Below are positions 49,762-61,088 of a stretch of DNA of 64,000 nt, in pieces. The position numbers were made by a program, and so were the translations under genes. The stretch comes from Thermothielavioides terrestris NRRL 8126. Its lineage: Eukaryota; Ascomycota; Sordariomycetes; Sordariales; Chaetomiaceae. Below the pieces are notes generated by a model that saw only the letters and a program-made list of their open reading frames with translations, was not told where the DNA came from and searched no databases. The DNA lies in NCBI RefSeq assembly GCF_000226115.1, contig NC_016461.1, positions 3,720,001-3,784,000 on the forward strand. The letters run 5' to 3'. Each line of letters begins with the position of its first letter. Positions within the stretch are counted from its first letter, which is position 1.

Positions 49762-50010
49762 TGTTACACGCCGATGGTCCTCGGTGACCATCTGACGGTA
49801 AACGTATGAGGGTGAGAAAGATCAATGCCTCTCAGCCTCGTTAGCTGATGAGGCGGCACTCCTGAACACTAATATATGTTACAAAAGTATATTGATGCAG
49901 TCTGCTGTTCTACGAAGGGGTTGCGGGCGAGGTTCCCTTTTTTAAGGGAACGCTTGTCACCCCTGACCGCGGTGCGGTCATAGGTGCCCTTGCCATAGTT
50001 GCGTATAACA
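49762..50010 (-). repeat. Element C LTR (3' LTR in coding sense)
   Basis: 249 bp, equal to the other copy and differing by scattered transitions. It contains two short perfect hairpins, GTTCCCTT-TTTT-AAGGGAAC (49,932-49,951) and GACCGC-GGT-GCGGTC (49,965-49,979), unchanged in both LTRs. Confidence 0.93.
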
Positions 50011-50191
50011 AGTGCCTAGGGATAAGAAGAAAAAGATAGCGTCCTCGCTATCATTATAGAACTCAATATAGGATAAAGGAGCGTATAGAAAGGAAGAAAA
50101 CTAATCTATATTATACCTTATATAGGATTTCTATATCTGTTATTCCGGTCTATAGCAAGGTCCTCCGTTACGATTTGCCTATTCATTTGTT

Positions 50192-52490
50192 CTACTTGTC
50201 TAGGTCGACAGTGCTATCGCTAGCGTATAGGTCGTCCCTAGCTGCCTTCGACGTCTTCGCGGCTACTCTGTGTTTAGCGGATACGAATGTCTTCTTGACT
50301 TTCTTAGGAGGACGCGTTGGCGTCTTCTACGCCTTGTCGTCGATTATTACTTTTTTCTAGCGCTTATTGCCTATAACCTCGATAGTTTTAGCTCCTAATG
50401 TCGATCGGGTATCGTCGTTATACTAACTCTATAGTGTTTTAGCTGGCGTTGCTAGTACGACCAATAGCGCGGCTTTGGCTATAGGTATCTTGCTTAGCGT
50501 CTTCTATATAGGCAACTATATAGCTTTAATGGCGTATACTATAGTCGTAGTTATAGTGTGAGCGATCTTAGATACTGGTTTATAGTGGCTAGTAGTCTAA
50601 ATGGGTGTTCCGGCTTATTTTATAACGACTGCCTTTGCAATAGGTAAGTCTATCGTAGCGGCTTAGGTCTCGATAATCGCTAAATAGCGTTCAACGTCCT
50701 ATATATACTATACCAGTCCTATATAAATGCCGTCGTATAAGTTTATTATCGTTTAGGTAGTAAGGTCAATCTTCTCTAGAAGAGCATTGTTCTTATAACG
50801 AAGATCCGTTATAGTCTTGTTATACGCTAGCTATAGGTCGCTAATCTTTGCTATCTAGTGATAGTATATATCATTAAGGTCGCCTTGGAAGGCAAGATTG
50901 CTAGGATCTAGGTTATTGGCTTTACTATTTACTTCCGATATACTAATGAACTTTGCTGATTCTACTACGGTTTTTTCGACCTCCTTGACATAGACTCGGT
51001 ACTTTTAGGCGAATTGGAGCAGATCCTTGGTTAGCGTTTACACCGCTTTTATATCCGCTTATAGAGATTTGATAGCGTTATCGTTCACAATGACTGTATA
51101 GCTAGCACCGCTCGCTATATCTATAGCTTAGGCGTTGTTGTAATAGGCTAGTTCGAGCTCTACTAACATCGCGTTTATAGAAGGGTTGCCCTCGCCCTTA
51201 GGCAAGACGTAACGCAATATAAAGATTTCTATTGCGGTCAGTATACGGCTTACTATAACTATGCCCGTCTCTTAGAACTCTTTAAGAGCTCTTTTAATTG
51301 TGCCTTTGATCCTTTGAATACGTAGGTTGTATACAAAGCTAGTAGGCTTATTATCGAAATCCTTCTTTGGGACTATATAATAGAACCTAGCGAATTGCGT
51401 CGCTAGCTTAGCTATATATTCGTTATTATAACTAAAATCTATATATATATAAGCAAGTGCTTTGCTTATAGTAGTGATATACTTGTTTATAGCTCTAGTT
51501 AGGCGCTAAGAGTATCTACGTGATATATAGGTTTCCTAAAGCTCTAGGATACAATATAGCTTAGTCGCTATATCCTCCTTATCACTAGCGTAATCGGTAT
51601 TATCGTCGTCAGAGACGTCTAGGTCGTCGTTAGTTGCGGTAGCCTCGTCTTTTGACACGATACGTAGAGCTTACTAGACTTCTTAGCGCTATACGCTAGC
51701 GGAGGAGACGTTACTAGTTTCTAGATACTTGATCCCTAGTATATATTATAGAGGCTGCTCCCCTTCTATATACTTATAAGTCAGGAGAGTTTCCAAGCGC
51801 TTTTACGCAACGTCGCTGTCTAGCGCTTCGTCGTAGTCCTTATAGACTTCCTATTCGTTGTTGGACACTACGATAGGGTCTACGGTAACATTCTACTATC
51901 GCTCTTTACAAGCGGTCTCCAAGCTATTTTAGATTACTTTGGCTATATTGGCTTCTTTAGTGGCCGTCATTTCGTTGTCGCGAGTAGTTCTAGTAGCAAC
52001 GTCTTTGGTAATAGCCTAGTAGGACGTAGAAGCTCCTAAGGTATATAAGGGAACGCTAGGTGTATTGTCGATTTTCTTTGCTCCTTCCATTTACTTAGCT
52101 ACGAGTTAGACGCTCTCCCTCTTCTAGATATTAGTAGTATAGCCTTTAGCAAGTATCTTTCTTATATAGGGAAGCATCTTATAAGCGACGAAGGCTAGTC
52201 GGGTATCTCCCTCTATAATGTCGATATAATCATATTCGAGTACTTCGCTACTTGATAACGTTAGTGCACTAAGAGAATCGACTATATAGTCGCCTCTATC
52301 GTTGACGTAGGCACTATAAGAATATATAGCGGATTGTTTCGAATCGTGAATATAGCGTAAATATATACCGACTAACAGTAGCTCGTATAAATGTATATAG
52401 CTCAGTGATAAGAAGGTTTAACGATCGATCGTATAGCGAACGTAAATAACTATAATAAAGAATTGTTAGGGAAGATAGATACATTGAGGT
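50192..52490 (-). pseudogene. Element C third ORF, unknown protein
   Basis: Minus-strand frame of roughly 760 codons, checked in phase from 52,345 to 50,192 (TAG; a TGA follows at 50,183). It is in a different frame from pol. The protein has an N-terminal SLSYIHLYELLLVGIYLRY segment, an acidic region (DDLDVSDDDNTDYASDKED), a long middle with coiled-coil character (ESAKFISISEVNSKA..., ALLEKIDL) and a basic C-terminus (PTRPPKKVKKTFVSAKHR). I recognise no family. Position after integrase, on the sense strand, suits an accessory gene, but a function cannot be given. Confidence 0.55.
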
Positions 52491-52984
52491 TAATATATAA
52501 AAAGAAAGGAAATTGTAGTAGCCTACGTCGAGCCGTTCTAGAAGTAAATAAAAACAATGGCGTAGTACCTATAGCCAATGAACAGTGTTGCTATCTAGTA
52601 GTAGCCAAAGAATAGAATATTATATCCTCGAGGCTCGAAGCCCTATACCTTTATAGCAATAGGATAGCTTTCCCTAACTATTTGTAGGTCAAGGTCAATA
52701 GCGAATCTAGATATAGGAAAACTGGAATAAGCAAAGTGCTTGACGAACTGAATGACTATAGTTTTATAACTAAAAGCGTTAGTAATATCCAAGTAAAGGG
52801 TAAAGAGAAGAAAAATCAAAGGATCTATAAGATAGAGGATAGCGCTTATACGTCTAATAGTGGTATAGCGGTAATAAATATATTGAAGCGAACGTATTCT
52901 AATAAAGAAAGTATAATTGAATAAAAGGAAGAGAGGGAAATAAGAAAGAAGGAAGGAGAAAGTCAATAACAGTATAGCTGTCAA

Positions 52985-55900
52985 TGGTCGCTACCCTTCC
53001 TCTATAGTAGCTCGACGACAACTCGGTTCTAAGATCGAGGAATCTCCTTTACTTCCTCCTATTCCTTGATGGCGATGCCTTTGTTATAGTGTTCCTTCTC
53101 CTAATCGATAGGGTACGCCTTTTTGTACTCCTCGACAAGTTCCTTAGTACCGTCAACAAGCTAGATATATAGGATCTACTAGTCGTCTTTAGCAATAAAT
53201 CCTTTCTATCGTACTAGATATTCGACTTTAGGTCTCTAATTCCTTTAAGTGATATACCATTGTACGATTCTCTCGACTTCCTAATGCTCGTCTCCGTCAA
53301 CGATTATAGAGCTAGGGGGTTCCACATTATAGCCAAAGGGGTCTTTCCCCTAATCTAGCTTCTATAACTAGGAAACTAAAACCATTGGATAGACTTTCCA
53401 ACTAGCTAGGAAGTCAAGCTTGTAGACGTTCCTATCGATTTTATAGACAATCTTGAACGGTCTTGCCTACTATAGTAACCATTTTCGTTTAGGCTTTCCT
53501 AGGAGATGGTATTCGTTGTATAGTCGTAGGTAAACGGTATCTCTTACTTTGAACTTGGTAGATATATACTTATCGTTGTAATATATCTTCGCGATAATGC
53601 CTATATAATCGATCTGTTCTGCTACTTCCTTCTAGTACTACTGTCTAAGGACACTAATAGCTTTGGTAGAGGCAACGGTACCCTTCTTATAGTAAAGTAT
53701 ATCTAGGATAGAGCGTAGTTTAAAGCTATATACCAACTTGTTTAATGATCTTCTAATAGTGACTATAAGTATATTGTTAAGGTTGTACTATAATATAGAG
53801 AGAAGTAAAGGCTATAACGTTCCTAGTTTTTCTATAGCTTCTATATAGATAGCGATTTCTACTATCTAGTTCGTCCTTTCTAACTGACCGTCTATCTAGG
53901 GATGATAGGCTATCGAGAAAAGGAGGCTAACGCCTAGGATACGAAAGATTTCTTTCTATAGGTCAGAGGTGAACTTAGTATCTTGGTCGCTAATGATTTA
54001 CATTAGGAGTCCCTAATCTATATACGTTAACGCTCTAAGAATTATAACGGCCTATTCTTCTACTGACATTTTGTCGTTTTTAGCTATAAGAAGCTTCTTC
54101 TTACTAAATTTATAGGTGATAGTATATATAGCGTTGAGAATTAGATACTTCTTCATTGACTATAGTATCCCTTTAGAGGGTATAGCGGGTAAACCGACAA
54201 TGAAATCTATAGTAATAGTGTAGAAAGGCTATAGCGATATCTGAATTAGCTAAAGGTCTCTAGGCTTCGGTTCTCTTAAAGTCTAGTTCTCTTTGTATAT
54301 AAGGCAGTGCTAAACGTATTTATATACTATCTAGCGCTTTCAGTTAAATACGAATACTAAGAGGTTCGCTATTATATTGTCTATATCGAAATAGTAAGTG
54401 TTGTTGTATATAACGGTAAGAATATCTTTAATATAGCTACTAGGGATATAAAGCTTCCTTGCTCTTTCGTAGTCGACGTAGTAGAGGAGACCGTCCTTTA
54501 GTTCGTAGGGTCCAAGCTATAGCTTTTAGTACTACTTTCTTTATAGCTCTCCTTCTCGCTCTTTATATTCTCTCTGCTTAGCGATCTTCTTAGCTTGTTC
54601 TTCTATATTATAGAGACTCCTAATAATCTTATTGTACTAACGATTATTAGGGTAAGCTATAGTTAGCTTAGCTTTAAACTCGTTACTAATAACTAGCTCG
54701 AAGGTGTTAGTGTCTATAGTATAGTATTCCTCGGTATCGATCTAGGTAGTAAACCAAATGTCCTCTAGTTCGTTGGTAGCGTCTTAGGTTTCGTTAGAGG
54801 TATCCTCCTCGAAGGTCAATAAACGTAATAGGGCGTCTAGTACAACGTTGAGCTTTCCTAGTATATAGAAGATATTGAGGTTAAACTGAGATAGCTAGTT
54901 TATAACGTTGGCAAGCTTTAGGTTAGCCTTTACAAGGTCTATAGTAGCGAAAGACGTATACTTTACGATACCTCTAGTCGCTACGTAGTTTATTAGGATG
55001 TTTATAAGGTATTAGTTTGACTATACTATTTTCTAAAGCTTCTTAACTGCCTATACGATAGTAGCGACTTCTACTTCTATACTCCTGTACTTCCTTTCTA
55101 CATTGGAAGTTAGGCGGGACAAGAATATAATAGGCTAGATCTCGCTACTTAGAATATCTTAGCTAGAGATACTAGTACTGTCCTATTCGCTATAGAGCTA
55201 AAAGACGATTACTCTATATCCTTTGCTATTTACGTCGAGCTTAATGAATAGCGATTTATTAGAGTAGTGATGATATAGGAAGTACTACTTATATAGGTGT
55301 TCCTATAGCAACCTAAAGGACTCTAGTTCCGTTAGCGTAGGCTCGAATTTAGCGTTTAAGGTAAATGTCTTTCTAGCATTCTTCGACTTAGCGATAAAAA
55401 GGTCTCCGTTTACTCTCCCTTAGATAAGGAGTTTAGTCTTATAGTCCTATAGAGGCTACGCTTTCGCTATATACTATAGGATGCCCTTATATAGCTATCT
55501 AGCTATACTAAAGTACTGTTCCAAGGTCTTAAGGATGTTAGGGAACTTAAGTTTCTTGAATATAGCGATCTTGTCGTCCGTCTTGGCTACTCCTTCGCCA
55601 TTGACCATATAGCTAAGAAGTCTCACTGACGGGTAGGCTACGAAGGATTTTTCTACTAAGATATAAACGTATACCTTGTCGAGGATATCGAGAACCGTCT
55701 CGATATACTTGAGGTACTCCTCTATATTCTTACTAACGATAATGATGTCGTCGATATAGGCGTAGACAAAGTGCTTATATTTATAGAATAAACGGTCTAT
55801 AAAGCGCTATACGAAAGCTAGCGAGTTTTTGAATCCCATTAGTATAACGTTCAAGCGTTCTAAACCTCTAGGACTAATGACCACTATACGGTTATAATGT

Positions 55901-57400
55901 TCTTCTACAACTAGAAGCTAGAAGAAGAATCTAGAGGCGTCGAATACTATAAAGATTATATTGCCTATTATTATATTTATAATGTCGTCTTAGTCGGGCA
56001 ATGGGTATATATCCGGTACTACCAACGTATTTAAGGGCTAGAGGTCTACTATAGCTTTACCTTTCGTTTTTCTAGTAACTATGTAATAGACTATAAAGAC
56101 TAGGCAAGCGATAGAGGTTGGCTAGTCTATAAAGTCTATCTTTCTTTATATATATAGTTTATTATATTCTTCGTCGACGATTGTTTAGTCTTTAGCGCTT
56201 AGTAGATAAACCTAAATAAGCTTAAACTGATTCTACTATCTATCGATAAGCGGAATTCTCATCTTCTGATCCTCTAGTATAGGGACAATGCTATAGTTAT
56301 AGAAGACGTTATACTTGTCTAGTAGTACCTTCATTTCTTCTATATACCGTCTATCCCTGCTATAGACGTTTACCCCTACTACTAACTTGATATATAGGAT
56401 ATCGTCTAGTCTCTCAATACTATAGGATAGCGTATAGAACTCCTACTTAGTAGGTAGCTTATACTTATCCTCTATCAATGTCTTTGTTATCGGTTCCTTA
56501 CTACTAGGCTCCTATTATATAGTTGTTGTTATCTATATATATTTGTTGTCTATAACGTTATCCTAGGTCTACTACGTAAAGTTCTATACCATTGCCTAGA
56601 TGTCCTCCTCTAGGCTATATTAAAGAAGGTGTCCAATGCACTATCCTTCGACAATGGTGATTAGGCGAACAGTGTTGTTCCTTACGACGGCCTAGTATAC
56701 GCTCTTCGCGTCTATAATAGCGTCTAGTATACCCTCGATATATAAAGTGAAATAGAGCTTACGTTTCTAGCTACCTAGATTGTCGTTATCGATGTCTATA
56801 GGCTCGAACGTAGTCTCGATCAGGTGTTCCATTATAGGTACGACCATTACAGTATTCGTAGCTTTCACCTTCTAGATTATTCTTTTCCGTTCTATATATA
56901 CTCTCACCTTTATATTGTAAACGGACTAGAAATAATAGGTAGATATATTGAGGTCAATCTTTACTCTATTGTAGAGTATAAAGTCAGTTCTAATCAATAG
57001 TTTCGCTCCTAAGCCTTTAATAACGTTGGCTATTATAGTGAAGTAACTATCTACGTTAGTACCGTAGACAATTCCTCGGATATAGAAGTCAAACTCAATT
57101 TACTTTTTGACTTCGGTATAGGCTCCAATGCCTTTAACAAAGTATAGCTTCACGTCGATCTAGCGTAGGTTCTTAGCCCACTTAGAGATAAACTCCTTAT
57201 CAACGAGGTTAGCGTTGCTGCCTATATCGAAGTAAACCTTAGTACCTAGCTCGCCTAGGTTTATACTAATATTGATTATAAGGTATATAGCTTACTTGTC
57301 CAATGCTTTTAGTAGCGGTATATATAGCTATACTTCTACAATCTATCCTTCGGTCAATATAAAGTTTATATCCTTACTATCAAGCTCGTCCTCGCTATTA
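52985..57400 (-). pseudogene. Element C pol: protease, RT, RNase H, integrase, chromodomain
   Basis: Minus strand. The retropepsin motif FDIGSNANLVDKEF lies near 57,231-57,190. RT has an intact YIDD at 55,747-55,758 within FVYAYIDDIIIVSKN. The chromodomain (IIVDGDEH, EVERIV, then EYLVR-KGF and LVEEYKKAYP) is at about 53,110-53,312. Protease, RT and chromodomain share one frame (1,473 and 2,457 nt apart). The integrase lies between 53.4 and 54.5 kb. Internal TAG/TAA codons inactivate it although the RT catalytic box survives. Confidence 0.82.
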
Positions 57401-59950
57401 CTAAAGTTGCGCTAACGGTCCATTTAAGATTATATAGGCTTATACTTGTCTTTATCGCTATCGTCGGCTATATACTCGAAAAGCTTATAACGTATTACGA
57501 AGACTCTACTATAGGCGATATATTGCTAAATCCATAGAAGCTATTATAGTAGTTTATTCTAACTTAGTTCGAGCTAACGAAAAGTGTAATATAAGTAGTA
57601 AGAACTATCGGCTTCCTCGTCTTCCGACTCCTCGTCCTTGGCTTCGGTGTTATATTCGTCGACAAGAATATACCTAGTCTTCTCTAGCATCTCGTAGTAA
57701 AGGTTAGTGTCTTCGTCGTCTCCTATCACTATAATCTTACTATAGTATAAGAAGGTACCGTCTTCGAACTACTTCTTATATATATATATCCGAATCCGTT
57801 AAAGTCGTCGAGGTCGAGGTGGTCTTCCCCAATTACTATTATCGCCTCTTCTCTAGCTATTGAACGATCTAACTTCTCCTTTACGATTATTGAACAATTA
57901 GTATCCTCTTCTACATCTAGTTGTACTATAGAAGTTTTAGTCATCGAATAGCTATACTTGGTCACCATCTCTATACCAATTGTTTCTAGGTCGCTAAGGT
58001 TTGTCTCTATCTCTTCTCTAAGGATCGTAGTATCCTCTTTTGCCTCTTCCTATCTAGAAGGCTCCGCTATCCTCCTAGTCGTCTCCTTGTCCTTCGTCGT
58101 TGTACTTCGTATCTACGTTGTTAGTAATAGGACTATAGCCAATAATATAGCCTTTAGCAATGTCCTAGCGAAGTTTATCTCTAACGATATATACTTTGGT
58201 ATTGAGGATATTAAGGAATACGCCTATCTTTGTAGTTATATCTAGTTTAGGGTATAGCTAGCGAAGCTCTAGATAAAGGTAGTTATATAGGTATATTAGA
58301 CGTTGCTCCTTAGTAGTATCTCCCTAAATATATATATATTTGAAGTATTCTATAGTAAATTTCTAGACTAGCTTATCTTTATAGTTGTCCTTTATAGTAT
58401 ATCGGTTTTTGTTTAGCTATTTCTCTACTTTGTATCTTTTAATATCGAACTCCTTTTTTAAACGCTTGGTCTATACTTTTATAGATATAGTCAATACTGC
58501 CTTTTCTATAGTAGAGAGCTACTATTTATACTATTACAACGCTAATCCTCGAAGTAGAGTCTATATCTCTATATATAGGGTCTCTTCTCTTACTAGGTAG
58601 TATCTAACGACCTAATCTATCTACTCAACCTAAAGGTTAACGTCCCTATAGTATAGCTACTATTTATTGTACTATAGGTCCTAAGGTTCCTTAGCCTTAT
58701 TCTCTATATTTGGCTAGAAGAGACTAGTGTCCTAAATCTTTTATTTCGATATAAGTATAGACAATTGCGAAGATATAGTACTTCTATCCTTAGTTTCGGG
58801 CTAACGGTCTTCTACGCCTATAGCCCTATTCGCCCTTTCGATTATAATGTTTAGGTTCTCTATTATTCTAGCTATCTAGGTAAGAAAGTCCTATATAGCG
58901 AAAGTAGCCTAGATATCTATAGCTCCAGCTACTTGTCTAAAGGGTCTAGCTCCTTGTCTAGAGGGTCTAGCTACTTATCTATATAGTGGGCTTAGTATCT
59001 CTTAGAATAGTAAGGAGATATTAGAGTCGACTGAACTATCTATACGTTCTATCCTAAGGTTCTAAATAACTATATCTAGTCTAGGAAGCTCGGATAGGTA
59101 CTAGGATAGTTGGCTAGGCATCTATAGCGGTAGCTAGGGAACCTAGTCGAAAGCATTGATTAGCTAAGCTATCGAAGATAATAAGTCTTCCTCTTTAGGT
59201 TATCGGTTCTAAGGTAGTAGATCCTACGATCCTCTTAGCGATACTTAGTAGCGTCTATCGAGATTATAGCTATTAACAGTATAGGTTTCACGTCCCTATT
59301 AAGGAATAGTTGATATATCTTAGGTTTCTAGTTGCTTCTAGAAGGTTAGGCTTAGTAGAGTTACTAGCTAGTTCTCGGTCGGATTACGTCCAGTTCTTAC
59401 CGATATTTCTAGCGGTATAGCTAGTCCTAGTTGCTGATCGTTGGTCCCTTAAGGCTTCGAGGTTTCTAGTAGTCCCCGACTCTCTAATACTAAAGTCTCT
59501 AGCGTTTCTTAGGTTAAGTCCTCAGTCTCTAAAATAGCGTCTTCGATCCTAGGGTCTAGGATAAGGTTCTTATTAACGGCTACTTAGACTTTGCGCCTAA
59601 TAGTTGTAAGGTAGGCGTAAAGAATATAATTGTCGAGTATCTAAGAGGGAGGATACTCTATAATATACGGTATTTCGGTATACTATTAGGTATAGACGTC
59701 TCCTTCTAGTGCCTCTTCGAGTAATACTATAGCTTCTAGGTATTAGAGTTCTTAGGGATTAATAGCGATTACCTACTAGACGTTGTAAATAACTTCGAAG
59801 TCCTTAATAAATTTAAGTATCTACTATATATCCCTATAGACATTGGCGTTTATAAGGCTTAAATCCGTCTAGCTTCTAACTCTTCGCGAGTACTTAGTAT
59901 TAAAATGACGGTAGCTAGGTTGTAAACCAGTTCGTTATAGATCGTATACT
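57401..59950 (-). pseudogene. Element C gag-like region
   Basis: Lies between the primer site and the protease, where gag is expected. A stretch in the protease frame at about 57.58-57.76 kb is strongly acidic (EESEDEEADSS). Further upstream I cannot recognise a capsid or a clear zinc knuckle. Short open frames on both strands (57,729-57,968 -, 57,958-58,245 +) are out of the protease frame and probably spurious. Confidence 0.5.
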
Positions 59951-59959
59951 CCGAAGCTT

Positions 59960-59977
59960 GCTCCTTTACAAAGGAGC
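59960..59977. other. Hairpin shared by Elements C and E
   Basis: GCTCCTTTACAAAGGAGC is a perfect inverted repeat about 120 bases inside the 5' end of Element C. A near-identical hairpin lies about 50 bases inside Element E (39,589-39,604). It could be a packaging or dimerisation structure in the leader. Confidence 0.6.
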
Positions 59978-60072
59978 ATTATCTACCTTAGGCGTTGCTC
60001 TATATAACTTGCTAAGCGTAACTTATAATGTCTCCCAATCTGAACTTAGCTCCTCTCGACAGGAAGCGAATA

Positions 60073-60096
60073 GGTTCGAATCGTTAGTAGGCACCA
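60073..60096 (-). promoter_or_regulatory. Element C tRNA primer-binding site
   Basis: On the minus strand, two bases after the LTR, TGGTGCCTACTA begins a 24-base stretch complementary to a tRNA 3' end including CCA. The plus strand reads GGTTCGAATC then GTAGGCACCA. Nuclear tRNA genes lack CCA, so this is a reverse-transcription primer site and not a tRNA gene. It is nearly the same as in Element E. Confidence 0.8.
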
Positions 60097-60098
60097 CT

Positions 60099-60347
60099 TG
60101 TTATACGCCAATGGTCCTTGGTAACCATCTGACGGTAAACGTGTAAGGGTGAGAAAGATCAATGCCTCTTAGCCTCGTTAGCTAATGAGGCGGCACTCCT
60201 GAACACTAGTATATATCATAAAAGTATGTTGATGTAGTCTACCGTTCTACGAAGGGGTTGCGGGCGAGGTTCCCTTTTTTAAGGGAACGCTTGTCACCCC
60301 TGACCGCGGTGCGGTCATAGGTGCCCTTGCCACAGTTGCGTGTGACA
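60099..60347 (-). repeat. Element C LTR (5' LTR in coding sense)
   Basis: 249 bp. Read on the minus strand it starts TGTCACACGCAACTGTGG, close to the start of the Element E LTR. The two hairpins of the other copy are preserved at 60,269-60,288 and 60,302-60,316. Confidence 0.93.
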
Positions 60348-60596
60348 ATAACTATGCCTTCGCCTATAAGTATAAGTATCTAGTATAGTAGCAAAGATAG
60401 AACGTATATATCAAGGAGGTAGAGGAGTATAAGAGACGATGTAATCAGCTACTATAGCTAGCTGGACTTTCGTAAGCCGAGAGAGCTATACGTAGAGAGT
60501 AGCTCAAGGAGTAGCGACGATAAGAAGTGTATACTAGGGAGCTTTTAAGGTACAAGCTTGCCTATAGGAGCGTATAGTAAGCTCGAAAAGGAAGTG

Positions 60597-61084
60597 TAAA
60601 TTAGAGTAATAGACTACTTAGATATAGGGACCTAGTTTTTCTATTCGTTTCAATACGTTGTATTCGTTGCCAAGGGGGTCTAGCCCTTTAATCGTATATA
60701 TTTAAGTAGGCTAAGCCTATCTTTTTCGTTATTAAATAAGACATTAAACAATTGTTAATATACGTTCGTTGATACTACGTTGGTAGTTCTCTTTCTTCTA
60801 AGAAGGCTATTGAGCCTCTCCTTTCGTTGTTCTACCTTTATCTAGACGATAGGTATTCGAGCTATTAAGCTCTAACTATATTCTTATTGTCTTTTGTTTT
60901 TCTGCTATATCCTACTAGACGTATCTAAGCTATATGTCTTCCTTTTGGGAGACATCCTTCCTACTACTCGATACGTACTATCTTCGTCCATCTAGAGGGA
61001 CACTGCATTCCTTTGGGAGCTATCTCGCGTGCCCGGTCCTAGGTGTGGTAGGGTAGGTTGGTGTAGAGGTTTTGCACCATTTCA
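60597..61084 (+). repeat. Element B 3' LTR
   Basis: 488 bp. The terminal TG is mutated to TA, while the CA end is intact. The last ~150 bases are less mutated than in the 5' LTR. The Ulp1-like ORF ends within its first eight bases. Confidence 0.92.
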
Positions 61085-61088
61085 GTAT

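Larger units (their letters stand above)
49762..60347 (-). mobile_element. Element C: Ty3/gypsy chromovirus with a third ORF (10.6 kb)
   Basis: LTRs of 249 bp (49,762-50,010 and 60,099-60,347) are flanked by ATAAC (49,757-49,761 and 60,348-60,352), target sequence inside the Ulp1-like ORF of Element B. The tRNA primer site next to the right LTR and the RT frame both give minus orientation. Order: gag-like region (about 59.9-57.6 kb), protease-RT-integrase-chromodomain (57.3-53.0 kb), then an extra ORF (52.5-50.2 kb). I find no convincing polypurine tract beside the left LTR: the minus strand there is pyrimidine-rich. Confidence 0.92.
47640..60604 (+). pseudogene. Ulp1-like (C48) cysteine peptidase ORF of Element B, split by Element C
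   Basis: One plus-strand frame of about 800 codons runs 47.64-49,761 and, after removal of Element C, in phase from 60,353 to TAG at 60,602-60,604, six bases into the 3' LTR. The peptidase signature is in the expected order: an opening EDILLAKE segment (48.2 kb), the catalytic His in FVNRRHWAIVIFD (48,386-48,426), Asp within the following FD...YYFDS, then a P-stop-stop (PQQ-like) segment at 48,575-48,583 and, seven residues on, Tyr-Arg at 48,598-48,603 where the family has Cys-Gly. Both changes are single G-to-A transitions. The tail is Gln/Arg-rich and coiled-coil-like. In cells such enzymes cut SUMO-type conjugates; transposon-borne versions are known, mostly in DNA transposons such as plant MULEs. 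The role here is unknown. The start is not fixed. Confidence 0.6.
29645..61084 (+). mobile_element. Element B: large Ty3/gypsy element with extra ORFs (13.0 kb without insertions)
   Basis: Direct 488-bp LTRs (29,645-30,132 and 60,597-61,084), TG...CA type, are flanked by GTAT (29,641-29,644 and 61,085-61,088), a 4-bp duplication inside Element A. Coding is on the plus strand: gag-pol in one frame (about 30.5-33.4 kb, continued at 41.2-45.85 kb after Element D), then an antisense ORF and a Ulp1-like peptidase ORF (47.6-49.76 kb, continued at 60,353-60,604 after Element C). A purine run, GAAAAGGAAG, precedes the right LTR. Length without D and C is 13,024 bp, large for a fungal gypsy element. 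Confidence 0.9.

Noticed and set aside
52643..52984. 113-codon hydrophobic minus-strand ORF as a membrane protein
   Set aside because: It lies at the end of pol and before the third ORF of Element C. Its hydrophobicity fits AT-rich RIP sequence, and no conserved feature is seen.
60073..60096. tRNA-like GGTTCGAATC...GGCACCA read as a tRNA gene end
   Set aside because: It includes CCA, which nuclear tRNA genes do not encode, lies two bases from an LTR and recurs in Element E. It is a primer-binding site.
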